Positions 54,224 to 62,399 of a stretch of 62,461 nt of DNA are shown one piece after another. A model generated the notes under the pieces. It had not been told where the DNA came from. It did not search any database and saw only the letters and a program-made list of their open reading frames with translations. The translations under genes and the position numbers were made by a program. This DNA is from Candidatus Bathyarchaeota archaeon (GTDB lineage: Archaea > Thermoproteota > Bathyarchaeia > Bathyarchaeales > Bathycorpusculaceae): positions 1 through 62,461 of the forward strand of contig PLYI01000069.1 of the NCBI GenBank assembly GCA_003151735.1. The letters run 5' to 3'. Every line of letters starts with the position of its first letter. Position 1 is the stretch's first letter.

Positions 54224-54369
54224 GATTTGATAACTTATTCGACGAAATTTCCCATGAATCCCGAATCCGTTAAAGACTTCACAGAACCGCTGATTTTAAA
54301 TACTCAAACAAGAAAGCAAAGTTTATCCTCTTCAAGTGAAAAATAAGAGAGAGAAAAAGATACAGATAG

Positions 54370-54516
54370 ATGGAGATGGAATTAATATCTAAAGAATTTG
54401 GAAAAGATTGTCCTTACTGTGGAAGCAGTAATATTCAAAACACAGAAAAAGAAATAAAATGTCTTGATTGTACAATGGGTAAGTATAAAGAAGATAAAGA
54501 TGGCAAACGTAAATAA
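54370..54516 (+). CDS. Small zinc-ribbon protein
   Basis: 48 residues from ATG 54370 with a CPYC and CLDC pair (KDCPYCGSSN ... KCLDCTMG) forming one treble-clef/zinc-ribbon site, then a basic Lys-rich tail. It is too short for the usual ORF cutoff. The partner (nucleic acid or polymerase) is unknown. Confidence 0.65.
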   Translation: MEMELISKEFGKDCPYCGSSNIQNTEKEIKCLDCTMGKYKEDKDGKRK

Positions 54517-54622
54517 ATATCCATTTTTTTTAACATGATAAATAATTTAATGGTATCCAGACCCAAGAATCCGATGAGTTAACACTCAAATCCTTCCAGA
54601 CGAAAAGTTAACAGAACCCTTG

Positions 54623-55057
54623 TTAGCTCCTTCTTTGATAACCTCGATAAATTCTTCTAAAACCATCAAATATAAAGACAATGCCTACTGAGAAAAATCC
54701 GATTTCTATAACATTCCAATAAGTGATTAGTAACGTTCCTCGATAATAGACAGGTATCCACCAAGTAATTCCGGTTGCAAACCACACCAGAGAGTTTAAG
54801 AACCCAAGAAAAACGGTACTCCAAGGTATGCCTTCTTTATTTGGAGACACAATTGGTGTTTTAACTGATATTTTGGCAGGTTTTGAATTTAGATGATAAT
54901 TATAGATAATGCAGATTGCTATAACACTAATTATACTTGCGAAAGCAAAGATAAACCGATAAAACAATTGCAAATCTGGGATTGTGAGAGCACCTAACAA
55001 AAACACCGAACACAAGGTAAATATTTCCATAAAGCCAATTTTCTTGTTGTTAGGCAT
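54623..55057 (-). CDS. Small membrane protein, four helices
   Basis: 144 residues from ATG 55057, which has GAGGGAATAAA just upstream; the ATG at 55126 is probably too early. Helices at about 11-30, 38-58, 80-105 and 112-130. No signal or domain is recognised. It is an isolated minus-strand gene in the accessory zone. Confidence 0.6.
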   Translation of the reverse strand: MPNNKKIGFMEIFTLCSVFLLGALTIPDLQLFYRFIFAFASIISVIAICIIYNYHLNSKPAKISVKTPIVSPNKEGIPWSTVFLGFLNSLVWFATGITWWIPVYYRGTLLITYWNVIEIGFFSVGIVFIFDGFRRIYRGYQRRS

Positions 55058-55142
55058 TTTATTCCCTCTTAAATTGATAATTAGAAGTAGAGCAAATATA
55101 AGATTAATGAAAAAAAGTGAAGGCAATTTGGATTGCCTACTT

Positions 55143-55325
55143 TTACTTCTTTTTGTTTGTGTCTACGTTTGGCAAATCAAAACGGTTAGGCGCGCTTAAC
55201 CATTGGTCAACATCTTTGGCTTTTGGCGCTTTCAATTTTGAATCTATGTGTTTAGCCCAATCACTTCTCTTAGCTTGAACCCGTTTTGCCTTTCGAATGT
55301 TTCCACCATAACCATGTCTTTGCCG
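55143..55325 (-). pseudogene. Truncated HGYG-family protein
   Basis: The minus strand encodes RQRHGYGGNIRKAKRVQAKR, then SDWAKHIDSKL, DVDQWLSAPNRFDLPN and a KKK end. The HGYG core and basic context match the N-terminal tag of the genes at 57198, 60566 and 61073, but a TGA lies directly upstream and the Met-Gly start is missing. I read it as a decayed fourth member. Confidence 0.5.
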
Positions 55326-55407
55326 ATGTTCTCAATAACTCAAACCTAACCAACCTCAAAAGAAAAATAATAGTTGCAGAAAAGAGTTACCATGAAGCGA
55401 AACTACT

Positions 55408-56019
55408 ATGTCACCTGACCACTCCAACCTATTCAAGTTGTTTGACAAATACAAAAGTGAAACTTTGTATTTGCCAATATTAAACCATGTGACCACGAGA
55501 TATGGAGAAATTGAAAGCAATTTACAGGGTACATTTCAGATGGTGACACCAGATACCTCAAACAGATATACTCATTCTCCTGTGTTCTCAAGAATAATCA
55601 AAGATGTAGCCAGCACATTCGGCTCGGCTCTTAAGGAATTTGTCCAAAGTTCGGGTGAATCCTATAGCGATGATATATGCGGGTATTTGAAATTAATTAG
55701 AGAATATGTTCCAGATATTGAAAATCGTTCAGCTCTCTTTCGCTTTAATGGAAAAACGCTATTACCTTTTAAAAGGTCGAATAAAGATGATCCAATTCCA
55801 GCTTGGTGGAATGCAAGCAATAAACTGAAGCATGAGGAAATTACCTACTATCGAGAAGGTAGCTTGGAAAATGCACTAAACGGTGTCGCGGCACTAGCGA
55901 TTCTAGGGAAAATAATTTCACATTCTGCTTTTGTTTCTACAAACTTGTTCGCAAATTTGGGAATTGCATATGCTATGGATGCCATCGATGTTTCCAAAGA
56001 CAGACTATTATTTCCTTGA
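55408..56019 (+). CDS. HEPN-like protein (possible RNase/antiphage)
   Basis: 203 residues from ATG 55408. The C-terminal half has WWNASNKLKHEEITYY followed by LENALNGVAALAILGK, close to the (K/N)xxKHxx...ALNALAAL pattern of HEPN-type helical domains that are often RNases in toxin or abortive-infection systems. A full Rx4-6H catalytic motif cannot be assigned with confidence. No antitoxin is adjacent. Confidence 0.5.
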   Translation: MSPDHSNLFKLFDKYKSETLYLPILNHVTTRYGEIESNLQGTFQMVTPDTSNRYTHSPVFSRIIKDVASTFGSALKEFVQSSGESYSDDICGYLKLIREYVPDIENRSALFRFNGKTLLPFKRSNKDDPIPAWWNASNKLKHEEITYYREGSLENALNGVAALAILGKIISHSAFVSTNLFANLGIAYAMDAIDVSKDRLLFP

Positions 56020-56388
56020 GTGTACAACTTAACCTGTATGACGACAGTTAACACAGAAACCTCTCTGACGCAAAGTTAACAGAACCCGCTATAGCGAGAG
56101 AACTTAGGATAATTGAACAGCTCAGAAGTAGCGCAATTCCTGTTTTGGCTTTCATAAAATTAGCCTCTGAAAAAGGGAAATACTACTAATAACAGTTTGT
56201 TGGTCTATGGATTTAAGATTTTTCATTTTTCTGTTGTACGGCTGAAGTGTTAACCCCCCATAACTTAGCTTGTATCCTAATGCCAAACCTGAAAACCAAA
56301 TACAAAATTCGATATTTATTTGCAGTATTACTCAGAAAATTAGGTATCGTGTGATTAGTTCTCTTTAATCACTTCTCTTTTTTCTTTT

Positions 56389-56502
56389 AAGGCGCCGGAA
56401 GCAATAACCCAAACCACATAGGCCTTAGATCATTTTCCAATTTGGCTGCCTCTTCGCTTCCGTTTGTTCGCCCTTTTTTATTTTTCTATAGAGGCTAAAG
56501 AC
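56389..56502 (+). promoter_or_regulatory. Hairpin leader before the small surface protein
   Basis: CGGAAGC (56396-56402) pairs with GCTTCCG (56456-56462), and AAGGCG with CGCC(C)TT just outside. A T-rich tract (TTATTTTTCTATAGAGG) leads into TTG 56503. The layout matches the leaders at 57098 and 60480 though the sequence differs. The rest of 56020-56388 holds no gene, but 56229-56250 repeats a single-arm version of the stem (TGTACGGCTGAAGTG). Confidence 0.45.
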
Positions 56503-57054
56503 TTGAAAGGGAAAAAGCTGAGTGCCAAGATTCTTATTACTATAGGATTAATTTCGTTATTTTTAGGTTTAGGTCTTATTGGCATGACTGTTTATGCTAA
56601 TATTCAACCTTTTGGCGTACCACTCGGCGTATTTAGTAGTCAAGATGGCCGCTATACTGTTATTTTTACCCCGACACAAGCGACTCTCGCAATCAACCAA
56701 TCGGTAACGTTTACAACCTCTTTTGGATCAGCGATTGACACAACCGCTCACGAAATAACTTATTCTTGGTTTGTTGACCAAAATCAAATACCAGTGACAA
56801 GTTCTTCCTGTTTCCTGTTTTTTGAGAATCCTGGCATTCATCAAGTCAAGGTTGAAATAACGATTGATGGAATCCAAATTAACTGTGTTTCATCTTTAAC
56901 GGTGACAAATCTCGATGGGTCCTTACCATCGGTTTCAAACCCAACTCCAACACCCGTAGCAACAACAGCATTGAACCCAACATACTCTCTTGAGGCAGGT
57001 TCAGTTCTTAGTATTTTTGGCGTCGTATCCATTTTGGTATCAAGAAAAGTCTAA
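56503..57054 (+). CDS. Small exported protein with PKD/Ig-like domain and C-terminal helix
   Basis: 183 residues from TTG 56503: signal-anchor (about 8-32), a single PKD/Ig-like domain (about 45-145, TYSWFVDQNQIP, GIHQVKVEIT), a Pro/Thr linker (NPTPTPVATT) and a short final hydrophobic segment ending in SRKV. It has the same domain style as larger surface proteins of the window but is minimal. Confidence 0.65.
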   Translation: MKGKKLSAKILITIGLISLFLGLGLIGMTVYANIQPFGVPLGVFSSQDGRYTVIFTPTQATLAINQSVTFTTSFGSAIDTTAHEITYSWFVDQNQIPVTSSSCFLFFENPGIHQVKVEITIDGIQINCVSSLTVTNLDGSLPSVSNPTPTPVATTALNPTYSLEAGSVLSIFGVVSILVSRKV

Positions 57055-57097
57055 CCTTTTTCTTAGATAAGGTTAGAAAGTTTTATTTTTCTTATGT

Positions 57098-57197
57098 ACG
57101 GTTGGAACCCCCTATCAGCCAAATAGGTTATCTTCAATTTCAATTTTGTTCCTCTTCCAACCGTTCATCTATTTTTCTATTAGGTGATTGAGAAGAC
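57098..57197 (+). ncRNA. Structured leader of the HGYG gene (stem-loop, T tract, ribosome site)
   Basis: ACGGTTGGAA (57098-57107) pairs perfectly with TTCCAACCGT (57145-57154). The 37-base loop contains CAGCCAAAT and TATCTTCAATTTCA, also present in the 60480 leader. The tail is ATTTTTCTATTAGGTG just before ATG 57198. The stem differs from the 60480 leader by two compensatory pairs (see Findings), so the structure rather than the sequence is conserved. Confidence 0.65.
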
Positions 57198-57422
57198 ATG
57201 GGTTACAATCCTAGAGGCGGTCATGGTTACGGCGATTCAAGGCATGGTTCTAGTAAATCTCGGTTTTTATGGCGTAAACCCAAAAAACAAAAAGAAGTTA
57301 TTTACGTTAAAGACGATCCTGAGCCTAAAATAGCTCCAGAGAAACGATTACTCTACAACAGTTGCAGCAAACATCTAAAACCAAATTCCCATATTTTCTT
57401 TTTTCAATTTAGTAAACATTAA
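57198..57422 (+). CDS. HGYG-tag protein, short copy
   Basis: 74 residues: tag MGYNPRGGHGYGDSRHGSS, then SRFLWRKPKK, a DDPEPK linker and a basic end that may be truncated (the 60566 relative continues). No structure is known. DNA similarity to the 60566 gene is high in the first 120 bases. Confidence 0.65.
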   Translation: MGYNPRGGHGYGDSRHGSSKSRFLWRKPKKQKEVIYVKDDPEPKIAPEKRLLYNSCSKHLKPNSHIFFFQFSKH

Positions 57423-57479
57423 TTTTAACGGTTAAAGTTATTACGGTATTGCACATTATGAAAATTGACGGCTGAAACA

Positions 57480-57650
57480 ATGGCGGAAGCAAAGAAAACC
57501 GTTGAAGCAACGGAACCGATAAAAGAAGATGAAGTTCAGCGTTAACACTGGTTCAAAGACGTATTCAACTTTATGACTTCTAGATGCTCTGCAACAGGCT
57601 CATATACGATTACTTTGCTGCGCCGAGATCTTCATCCAAAAAATCTTTAG
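57480..57650 (+). other. Short ORF broken by in-frame TAA
   Basis: ATG 57480 encodes an acidic 21-residue start (AEAKKTVEATEPIKEDEVQR), then TAA at 57543-57545, and the same frame continues HWFKDVFNFMTSR... to TAG 57648. Not recognised. Included because two other in-frame TAA interruptions occur in the window. Confidence 0.25.
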
Positions 57651-57760
57651 TTCGGATCCGAATCAATGTCGTAGGCCTTAACCTGATGCAAAATGCTTAT
57701 CGTTTCAACCAAAGCTTGCCCACTGGGGTCAAACCAATAACGCCAAATTTCACATTTGTT

Positions 57761-59029
57761 TTATATCCTTTCTTTCTCTGAAGGCACCCGATGATCCTGA
57801 ACCCATTCATATACCTCAAGTGTCAATTTGGTAATCTTCTCCCACGAATAGTTCAATAGAGTCTTCTTCCTGCCGTTCTGCCCCATTTCAAGCGCAACTT
57901 GATCATTCTCCAAGAGAAAAAGTATTTTCTTCGCCAATTCGCCTGCGTCGAGATCATCGAAAAGCAAGCCGTCTCGTCCTTCATCAATTACGTATTCACT
58001 CACAGGTGTCTTAGCTCCAATGACAGGTTTTCCTGCAGCCCAGGCCTCAAGAAAGACGCCTCCAAAGGACTCGAATTGGGATGGGTTAACAAGCACAGTC
58101 GCGGCGAAGAGTGCTTCTTTCTTGAGTTCATCCGAGGCGTCTGGCAACACCACAATTCTCGTTTCTTTCTGTGCAATTTGCTTGATTTCTTGAGTATATG
58201 GTGTGGATTTGCCAACCAGCACAAGGGTTGAATTGGGTTTTCTCTTCCACAACTCTTTCATGCTTTCGATTAAAAGATCTGCACCTTTGTATTTCTCCAT
58301 CCTTGCAATGTGTAAGATTATGCTGTGATCGCCGGGGATTCCGTGGTCGACTCGAAACAGAACAGATGCTGGTGGCTCAAACGCTTCAGGCCTCACACCT
58401 ATCCCTGTTATGAAGATTTTGCTCGGATCAATTCCTTTTCCCGCGTAGTACTCTTTTTCGTACTTGGTGAAAACTATCATAGCGTCTGCGGAACTCGCTA
58501 TTCTCAGGCTAAAAGGCATTACCTTTTGGGTGTACGGGTCAAGAGTATGAGTTCGGGGTGTAAACACGAAAGGCACATGACTTTTCTTACAGGCTTTTTC
58601 AAGAAAGAAAAGCTCTCCATGTCCAATCTGCGTACCATTGACAACGTTGAAACTGCCTGAACGCACCTTGTCCAGGTAGTGTTTGGTAGCTAGGACGGAG
58701 TATTGAAGGGCATCGAGAAAAAGAAGCGAGTCTGAACTTACTAAGCATATTCTTCTTGCTTTCTCAAGCAACAAGTGAAGAAATTGTGTGAAAGTTCTCG
58801 AGGCGGAAAAATTGTTCACGTGAAAACGGAGAACCTTCACACCCACATCCTCAGGAGGGATCTTTTCTAGGTATTTATTTCTTTTAAGGTCTCCAATTTC
58901 TGCTAAATCCGTCGTGATAATCGTTACGTTATGGCCCATTCTCACAAGCTCTATCGACAACTCGCGTGTATCGCGTTCGCAACCGCCTATAACGGGGTAG
59001 TACAGACGGGCAAAATGCAATATGCGCAT
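57761..59029 (-). CDS. Family 4 glycosyltransferase
   Basis: 422 residues from ATG 59029. GT-B fold: an N-terminal RLYYPVIGGCERDTREL loop binding the acceptor, C-terminal nucleotide-sugar site with HIARMEKYKGADLLIESM, LVNPSQFESFGGVFLEAWAAG (EX7E motif) and GAKTPVSEYV. It transfers a sugar from a nucleotide donor. It overlaps the intergenic side of a beta-helix acyltransferase-like gene on the same strand, so both likely modify one glycan. Confidence 0.93.
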   Translation of the reverse strand: MRILHFARLYYPVIGGCERDTRELSIELVRMGHNVTIITTDLAEIGDLKRNKYLEKIPPEDVGVKVLRFHVNNFSASRTFTQFLHLLLEKARRICLVSSDSLLFLDALQYSVLATKHYLDKVRSGSFNVVNGTQIGHGELFFLEKACKKSHVPFVFTPRTHTLDPYTQKVMPFSLRIASSADAMIVFTKYEKEYYAGKGIDPSKIFITGIGVRPEAFEPPASVLFRVDHGIPGDHSIILHIARMEKYKGADLLIESMKELWKRKPNSTLVLVGKSTPYTQEIKQIAQKETRIVVLPDASDELKKEALFAATVLVNPSQFESFGGVFLEAWAAGKPVIGAKTPVSEYVIDEGRDGLLFDDLDAGELAKKILFLLENDQVALEMGQNGRKKTLLNYSWEKITKLTLEVYEWVQDHRVPSEKERI

Positions 59030-59072
59030 GGGTGATTCGCGCAGACTCTTAGAACTTGCCATGGTTATTCGT

Positions 59073-60005
59073 CTAATCGCAATTTGCTTTTATAATCTGA
59101 AGAAGGGTTCCTTTCATCTGTACCTCTTCTTGCCCATTTTTATTTTTCTTAATCACCAAAAATAATGAGCAAGTCTGATCGGGCTGAATATATCCAGTTA
59201 TAGGAATGGTGCTTAGTATTCTTGCTCCAGCACCCACTATTGTCCCCGGATAAATAATTGTGCCCGATGAACATGAAACGCCTGTTCCGCTTATGATTCC
59301 GAAATGAATCGCCTCAATTGGGAGGACCTTGTAAGTAGACTGGTCTAAAATCTTGATCTTGTTTCCATTTGAGTAGTTGGCAATAACTATCCTTTGCCCT
59401 ATCATGGCGTGATCTTTATTGAGCGGATCATAGTTTTTGCTCTCTCTGGAAATCGGAATAGTGTGAGTTGCCCCGAAGTTTGAACACGGACCTATAATGC
59501 TGTCATTTATGTTGCATGTGTGTATATTCGATGAGTCACCTACTATGGATCGGTTTATATCTGAATAGCCCCAAATATTGCATTTTTTTCCGATGTATAG
59601 ACCACCATCTTGGTTTCCTCTCAAATTAGAGTCAAAAATTTTGCTTTTTTCTGATATGAATGCTGGTCCAGTTATTATTGAACGACCAATTGTTACATCT
59701 TTTTCAAAGCTTACTGGTCCATTGATAGTAATACCAAACCCTTGAAACGAACTACCCAATGTAAACGATTTCTTGATGATGATCTTTCCAGGCTCTTCAG
59801 AAATAAAATGCTCACGAACAAGTTGGTCGACCTCAATATTTTTGAGGCACTGACTGCAGGAATCAATTTTATTTTTCACAAAGGTATCCTTATTTTTAAG
59901 TAACCTGGGAAAATCATCGGCTTTTTCTACCCCAACAAATAGCCTTTCTAGTTCCAATGGGAACCTCAGGTCTCGTATTAGATTGAGAATAAAATCTTTC
60001 TGCAA
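59073..60005 (-). CDS. Left-handed beta-helix protein without nucleotidyltransferase domain
   Basis: 310 residues. The bulk (about 75-290) is hexapeptide/left-handed beta-helix repeats (IGRSIITGPAFISE, IGKKCNIWGYSDINRS, IGPCSNFGATH, PGTIVGAGARIL). Such domains occur in acyltransferases and in the C-terminus of GlmU/RmlA-like enzymes. Here a pyrophosphorylase domain is absent. The N-terminal 75 residues contain CSQC. It is the partner of the adjacent GT4 gene. Confidence 0.78.
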   Translation of the reverse strand: MQKDFILNLIRDLRFPLELERLFVGVEKADDFPRLLKNKDTFVKNKIDSCSQCLKNIEVDQLVREHFISEEPGKIIIKKSFTLGSSFQGFGITINGPVSFEKDVTIGRSIITGPAFISEKSKIFDSNLRGNQDGGLYIGKKCNIWGYSDINRSIVGDSSNIHTCNINDSIIGPCSNFGATHTIPISRESKNYDPLNKDHAMIGQRIVIANYSNGNKIKILDQSTYKVLPIEAIHFGIISGTGVSCSSGTIIYPGTIVGAGARILSTIPITGYIQPDQTCSLFLVIKKNKNGQEEVQMKGTLLQIIKANCD

Positions 60006-60236
60006 CTGGACTTTTTTGCGACTCGGTGTTAGACTCTTTCTTATTTCTATTTCTATATGACACCAAACCCCGAGTTCTACAGCTGAACTCTGGATCGTAT
60101 ATTTAAGACTATGTGATTGCGTGAATGCGCTTACAAAACGCTAACTTAAAAATAGAGCCAGAACATGCCGGGCTTTTACACGTTGGGTTTCAGAAATAAT
60201 ATCATAGATTCATAGACCTCATTAACAATTTAAGAA

Positions 60237-60459
60237 GAGAGTTCCAGCAAGAATCCCTAAAATCTTTGATGCCTTGAAGGAACTTTGGGAACTTGAACCT
60301 GACACTAGATTAGGGCAGTTTTTACTAAACTTTGTTTTTCGTGGTGGAGATGCCAAAGAAAAAACTAATTATCTTATGTACGAGCAAGAAGACAATTTAA
60401 CACTGAACCATTTCTTGAAAACGCTAAAGCGTGAAAAGGCTTCTAGAGGTTATTCGTAG
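60237..60459 (+). pseudogene. RLGQ-motif protein, N-terminally truncated copy
   Basis: Reads RVPARIPKIFDALKELWELEPDT, RLGQFLLNFVF, YLMYEQED, with no start codon except an internal TTG (60274). From 60286 to 60372 the DNA matches 53661-53747 over 87 bases with one difference I could see. This is close enough to indicate a recent duplication or gene conversion 6.6 kb apart. Confidence 0.6.
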
Positions 60460-60479
60460 TTTTCTTTCTTTTTTCTTTT

Positions 60480-60565
60480 GTATGGCTGGAGTGTCAATAG
60501 CCAAATCTATCTTCAATTTCATTCCCTTCCAGCCATACGCTCTATTTTTCTATTGAGGATTTAAC
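60480..60565 (+). ncRNA. Structured leader of the second HGYG gene
   Basis: GTATGGCTGGA (60480-60490) pairs perfectly with TCCAGCCATAC (60528-60538). The loop carries ATAGCCAAATCTATCTTCAA and the tail is CTATTTTTCTATTGAGG before ATG 60566. It begins directly downstream of the truncated RLGQ gene and a TTTTTTCTTTTG tract. Same plan as the 57098 leader with a changed but complementary stem. Confidence 0.65.
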
Positions 60566-61039
60566 ATGGGTTGTAATGCTCGTAGCGGTCATGGGTACGG
60601 TAATCAAAAGCACGGTTCAGGTGGTTCTCGTTTTTCTTGGCGAAAACCCAAAAAGCCTAAAGAGGATGTTTACGTTAAAGACGATCCTGAGCCTAAAGTA
60701 CCTGAAGAAACTATCGTTTGGACTCCTCGACCTTTGGCGCCTGGTGTGCAGGTCTTTTTGGATACGCCGACAACCTGGACGTCTAACGCTTCTAAAGCGT
60801 TGCTTTCAAACGATTTAACAAAGCAAACCGAGTTGGGTTATCAAATAAGCCTTTTAGCGGAATCTCAGAAACTCGGAGTTGAGGTATTGTCCACTGAAGG
60901 TCAAACTTTAAAGTATAAAATTATCAAGATTGTTGACCAAAAGCCTGAAGATAAAGCGGTTTCTTTTGCTGATATGGCGTATATTGGCAATCTGAAAAGC
61001 GCTCTAAAGCCGAACGGTTACGCCTTGATAGTCAAATAA
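60566..61039 (+). CDS. HGYG-tag protein with a C-terminal L15-like-sized domain
   Basis: 157 residues. The tag MGCNARSGHGYGNQKHGSGG is followed by a basic linker (SWRKPKKPKED), DDPEPKVPEET and a compact domain (about 60-157: TWTSNASKALLSNDL, KLGVEVLSTEGQTLKYKI, VSFADMAYIGNL). It resembles a small ribosomal- or nucleoid-type fold, but I cannot place it. The stop is followed after 33 bases by the next HGYG gene. Confidence 0.75.
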   Translation: MGCNARSGHGYGNQKHGSGGSRFSWRKPKKPKEDVYVKDDPEPKVPEETIVWTPRPLAPGVQVFLDTPTTWTSNASKALLSNDLTKQTELGYQISLLAESQKLGVEVLSTEGQTLKYKIIKIVDQKPEDKAVSFADMAYIGNLKSALKPNGYALIVK

Positions 61040-61072
61040 TTATTTCTATTTTTCTTTTGATGTGATTGAAAC

Positions 61073-61534
61073 ATGGGTTATAATGCTCGTTCTGGACATG
61101 GTTATGGAAATCAAAAGCATAGCCGTTCTAGTTGGAAAGGTTCTGGAAAAGCTAAACGTGACGCAAAGCTAGCTATGGATAATTTTAAAGACAGGTCAAA
61201 GCGTAGTCAATCGCAAGATTTGCGCATGAGTGCTCCTATTGCGAAAAACATAAGTGTTTATTTGAAATCGCCAGGTGAGCTCGATTGGTTAGGCGTGGAC
61301 AATCCTAGTACGTTATCGAAGTTAGCGAAGAAAGATTCTCAGATTGAAATTTTGGATTCTGAAACCAAAAAGAAGCATCGCTTCAAAGTTGTCAAAAAGA
61401 CTGAAGCTAAGAAAGAACCTGAGAAACAAGAACTAAAAGCAGAAAGCTACAATCCAATAAAAGAAGAATCTAACCATAAGTTACCGAGCGCAAAAGAAAT
61501 TCTGGAAAAAGCCCAACAGATGTATATTGGCTGA
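61073..61534 (+). CDS. HGYG-tag protein, second full copy
   Basis: 153 residues: tag MGYNARSGHGYGNQKHSR, basic linker, then ISVYLKSPGELDWLG, DNPSTLSKLAKKDSQ and VVKKTEAKKEPEKQ, and an acidic/basic tail. The middle (about 55-105) aligns loosely with the domain of the 60566 protein. It overlaps the next ORF by eight bases. Confidence 0.72.
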   Translation: MGYNARSGHGYGNQKHSRSSWKGSGKAKRDAKLAMDNFKDRSKRSQSQDLRMSAPIAKNISVYLKSPGELDWLGVDNPSTLSKLAKKDSQIEILDSETKKKHRFKVVKKTEAKKEPEKQELKAESYNPIKEESNHKLPSAKEILEKAQQMYIG

Positions 61535-61775
61535 TAATTTCCAACCGAGACATAATGATTCGGCTCCTGAGACTTTGCCAACTAAAGGAGAACTTGCTGA
61601 AGAGGGCTATTTGCAAAAGGCCAAGTTAGATTTGATGACAAGTGAGGACACGCAAGCATCCAGAGCGACTTTCGATTACATTGACAACCTTCACGGTCAC
61701 TCCGCCACCATAAGCACGCCAATTTTTAAGGCGCTATTAATTTTTTTTGAAAAAAACAAAAAAATAGGGATGTAA
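61527..61775 (+). CDS. Small hypothetical protein coupled to the HGYG gene
   Basis: 82 residues from TTG 61527, hydrophilic (ADNFQPRHNDSAPETL, YLQKAKLDLMTSEDTQ), C-terminus IFFEKNKKIGM. Overlap with the HGYG gene suggests co-translation. Not recognised. Confidence 0.5.
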   Translation: MADNFQPRHNDSAPETLPTKGELAEEGYLQKAKLDLMTSEDTQASRATFDYIDNLHGHSATISTPIFKALLIFFEKNKKIGM

Positions 61776-61784
61776 GCGTAGAGC

Positions 61785-62399
61785 TTACTTTACGAGGCTA
61801 AGGTTCTTGTTGACTTTGTCCCAGTTGACTAGGTTCCAGAATGCTTCAACGAATTTGGCTCGGTCGTTCTTGTAGTCGAGGTAGTAGGCGTGTTCCCAAA
61901 CATCCAGCGCCATCAAGATTTGGAAGTTAGGAAATACATTCACGTTATGTTTTTCAATCTGCATTATGAGAGGTCTTCCTATGCAAGTGTGAGCAGCCAA
62001 AGCTGCCCAGCCTGAACCCTCCGTGCTTGTGGCAGCCAAAGTGAATTGCTTTTTAAACTGTTCAAAGCTTCCAAAGCCCATGTTAATCATGTCGGCAACT
62101 GCTCCTCCAGGTTGTCCTCCGCCGCTTTTGCCTGCTGGAGCCATATTCTCCCAGAAAGTCGTGTGCAACAGGTGACCGCCGATGTGGAAGGATAACTCCT
62201 TTGCAACTGCTTTGATGTCTAGGGCGGCGTTCTCCTGGTGTGCTTTATCTATTTTTTCAAAGATAGCGTTGGCGCCGTTGACGTAGGCTTGGTGGTGTTT
62301 GTCATGGTGGAGTTTTAGCTGTTCCTCCGAGATGTATGGTGCTAGCGCATTGTAATCATAAGGTAGTTTAGGTAGAGTAAATGTTTTTATTTTTTCCAT
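61785..62399 (-). CDS. Fe/Mn superoxide dismutase
   Basis: 204 residues with all four metal ligands: His in [10 protein letters not shown], His in [12 protein letters not shown], Asp and His in [14 protein letters not shown]. The N-terminal helical hairpin and alpha/beta C-terminal domain are complete. It converts superoxide to oxygen and peroxide. The ATG has GGTGA six bases upstream (see promoter). With rubrerythrin it gives the cell a two-step oxygen defence. Confidence 0.96.
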   Translation of the reverse strand: MEKIKTFTLPKLPYDYNALAPYISEEQLKLHHDKHHQAYVNGANAIFEKIDKAHQENAALDIKAVAKELSFHIGGHLLHTTFWENMAPAGKSGGGQPGGAVADMINMGFGSFEQFKKQFTLAATSTEGSGWAALAAHTCIGRPLIMQIEKHNVNVFPNFQILMALDVWEHAYYLDYKNDRAKFVEAFWNLVNWDKVNKNLSLVK

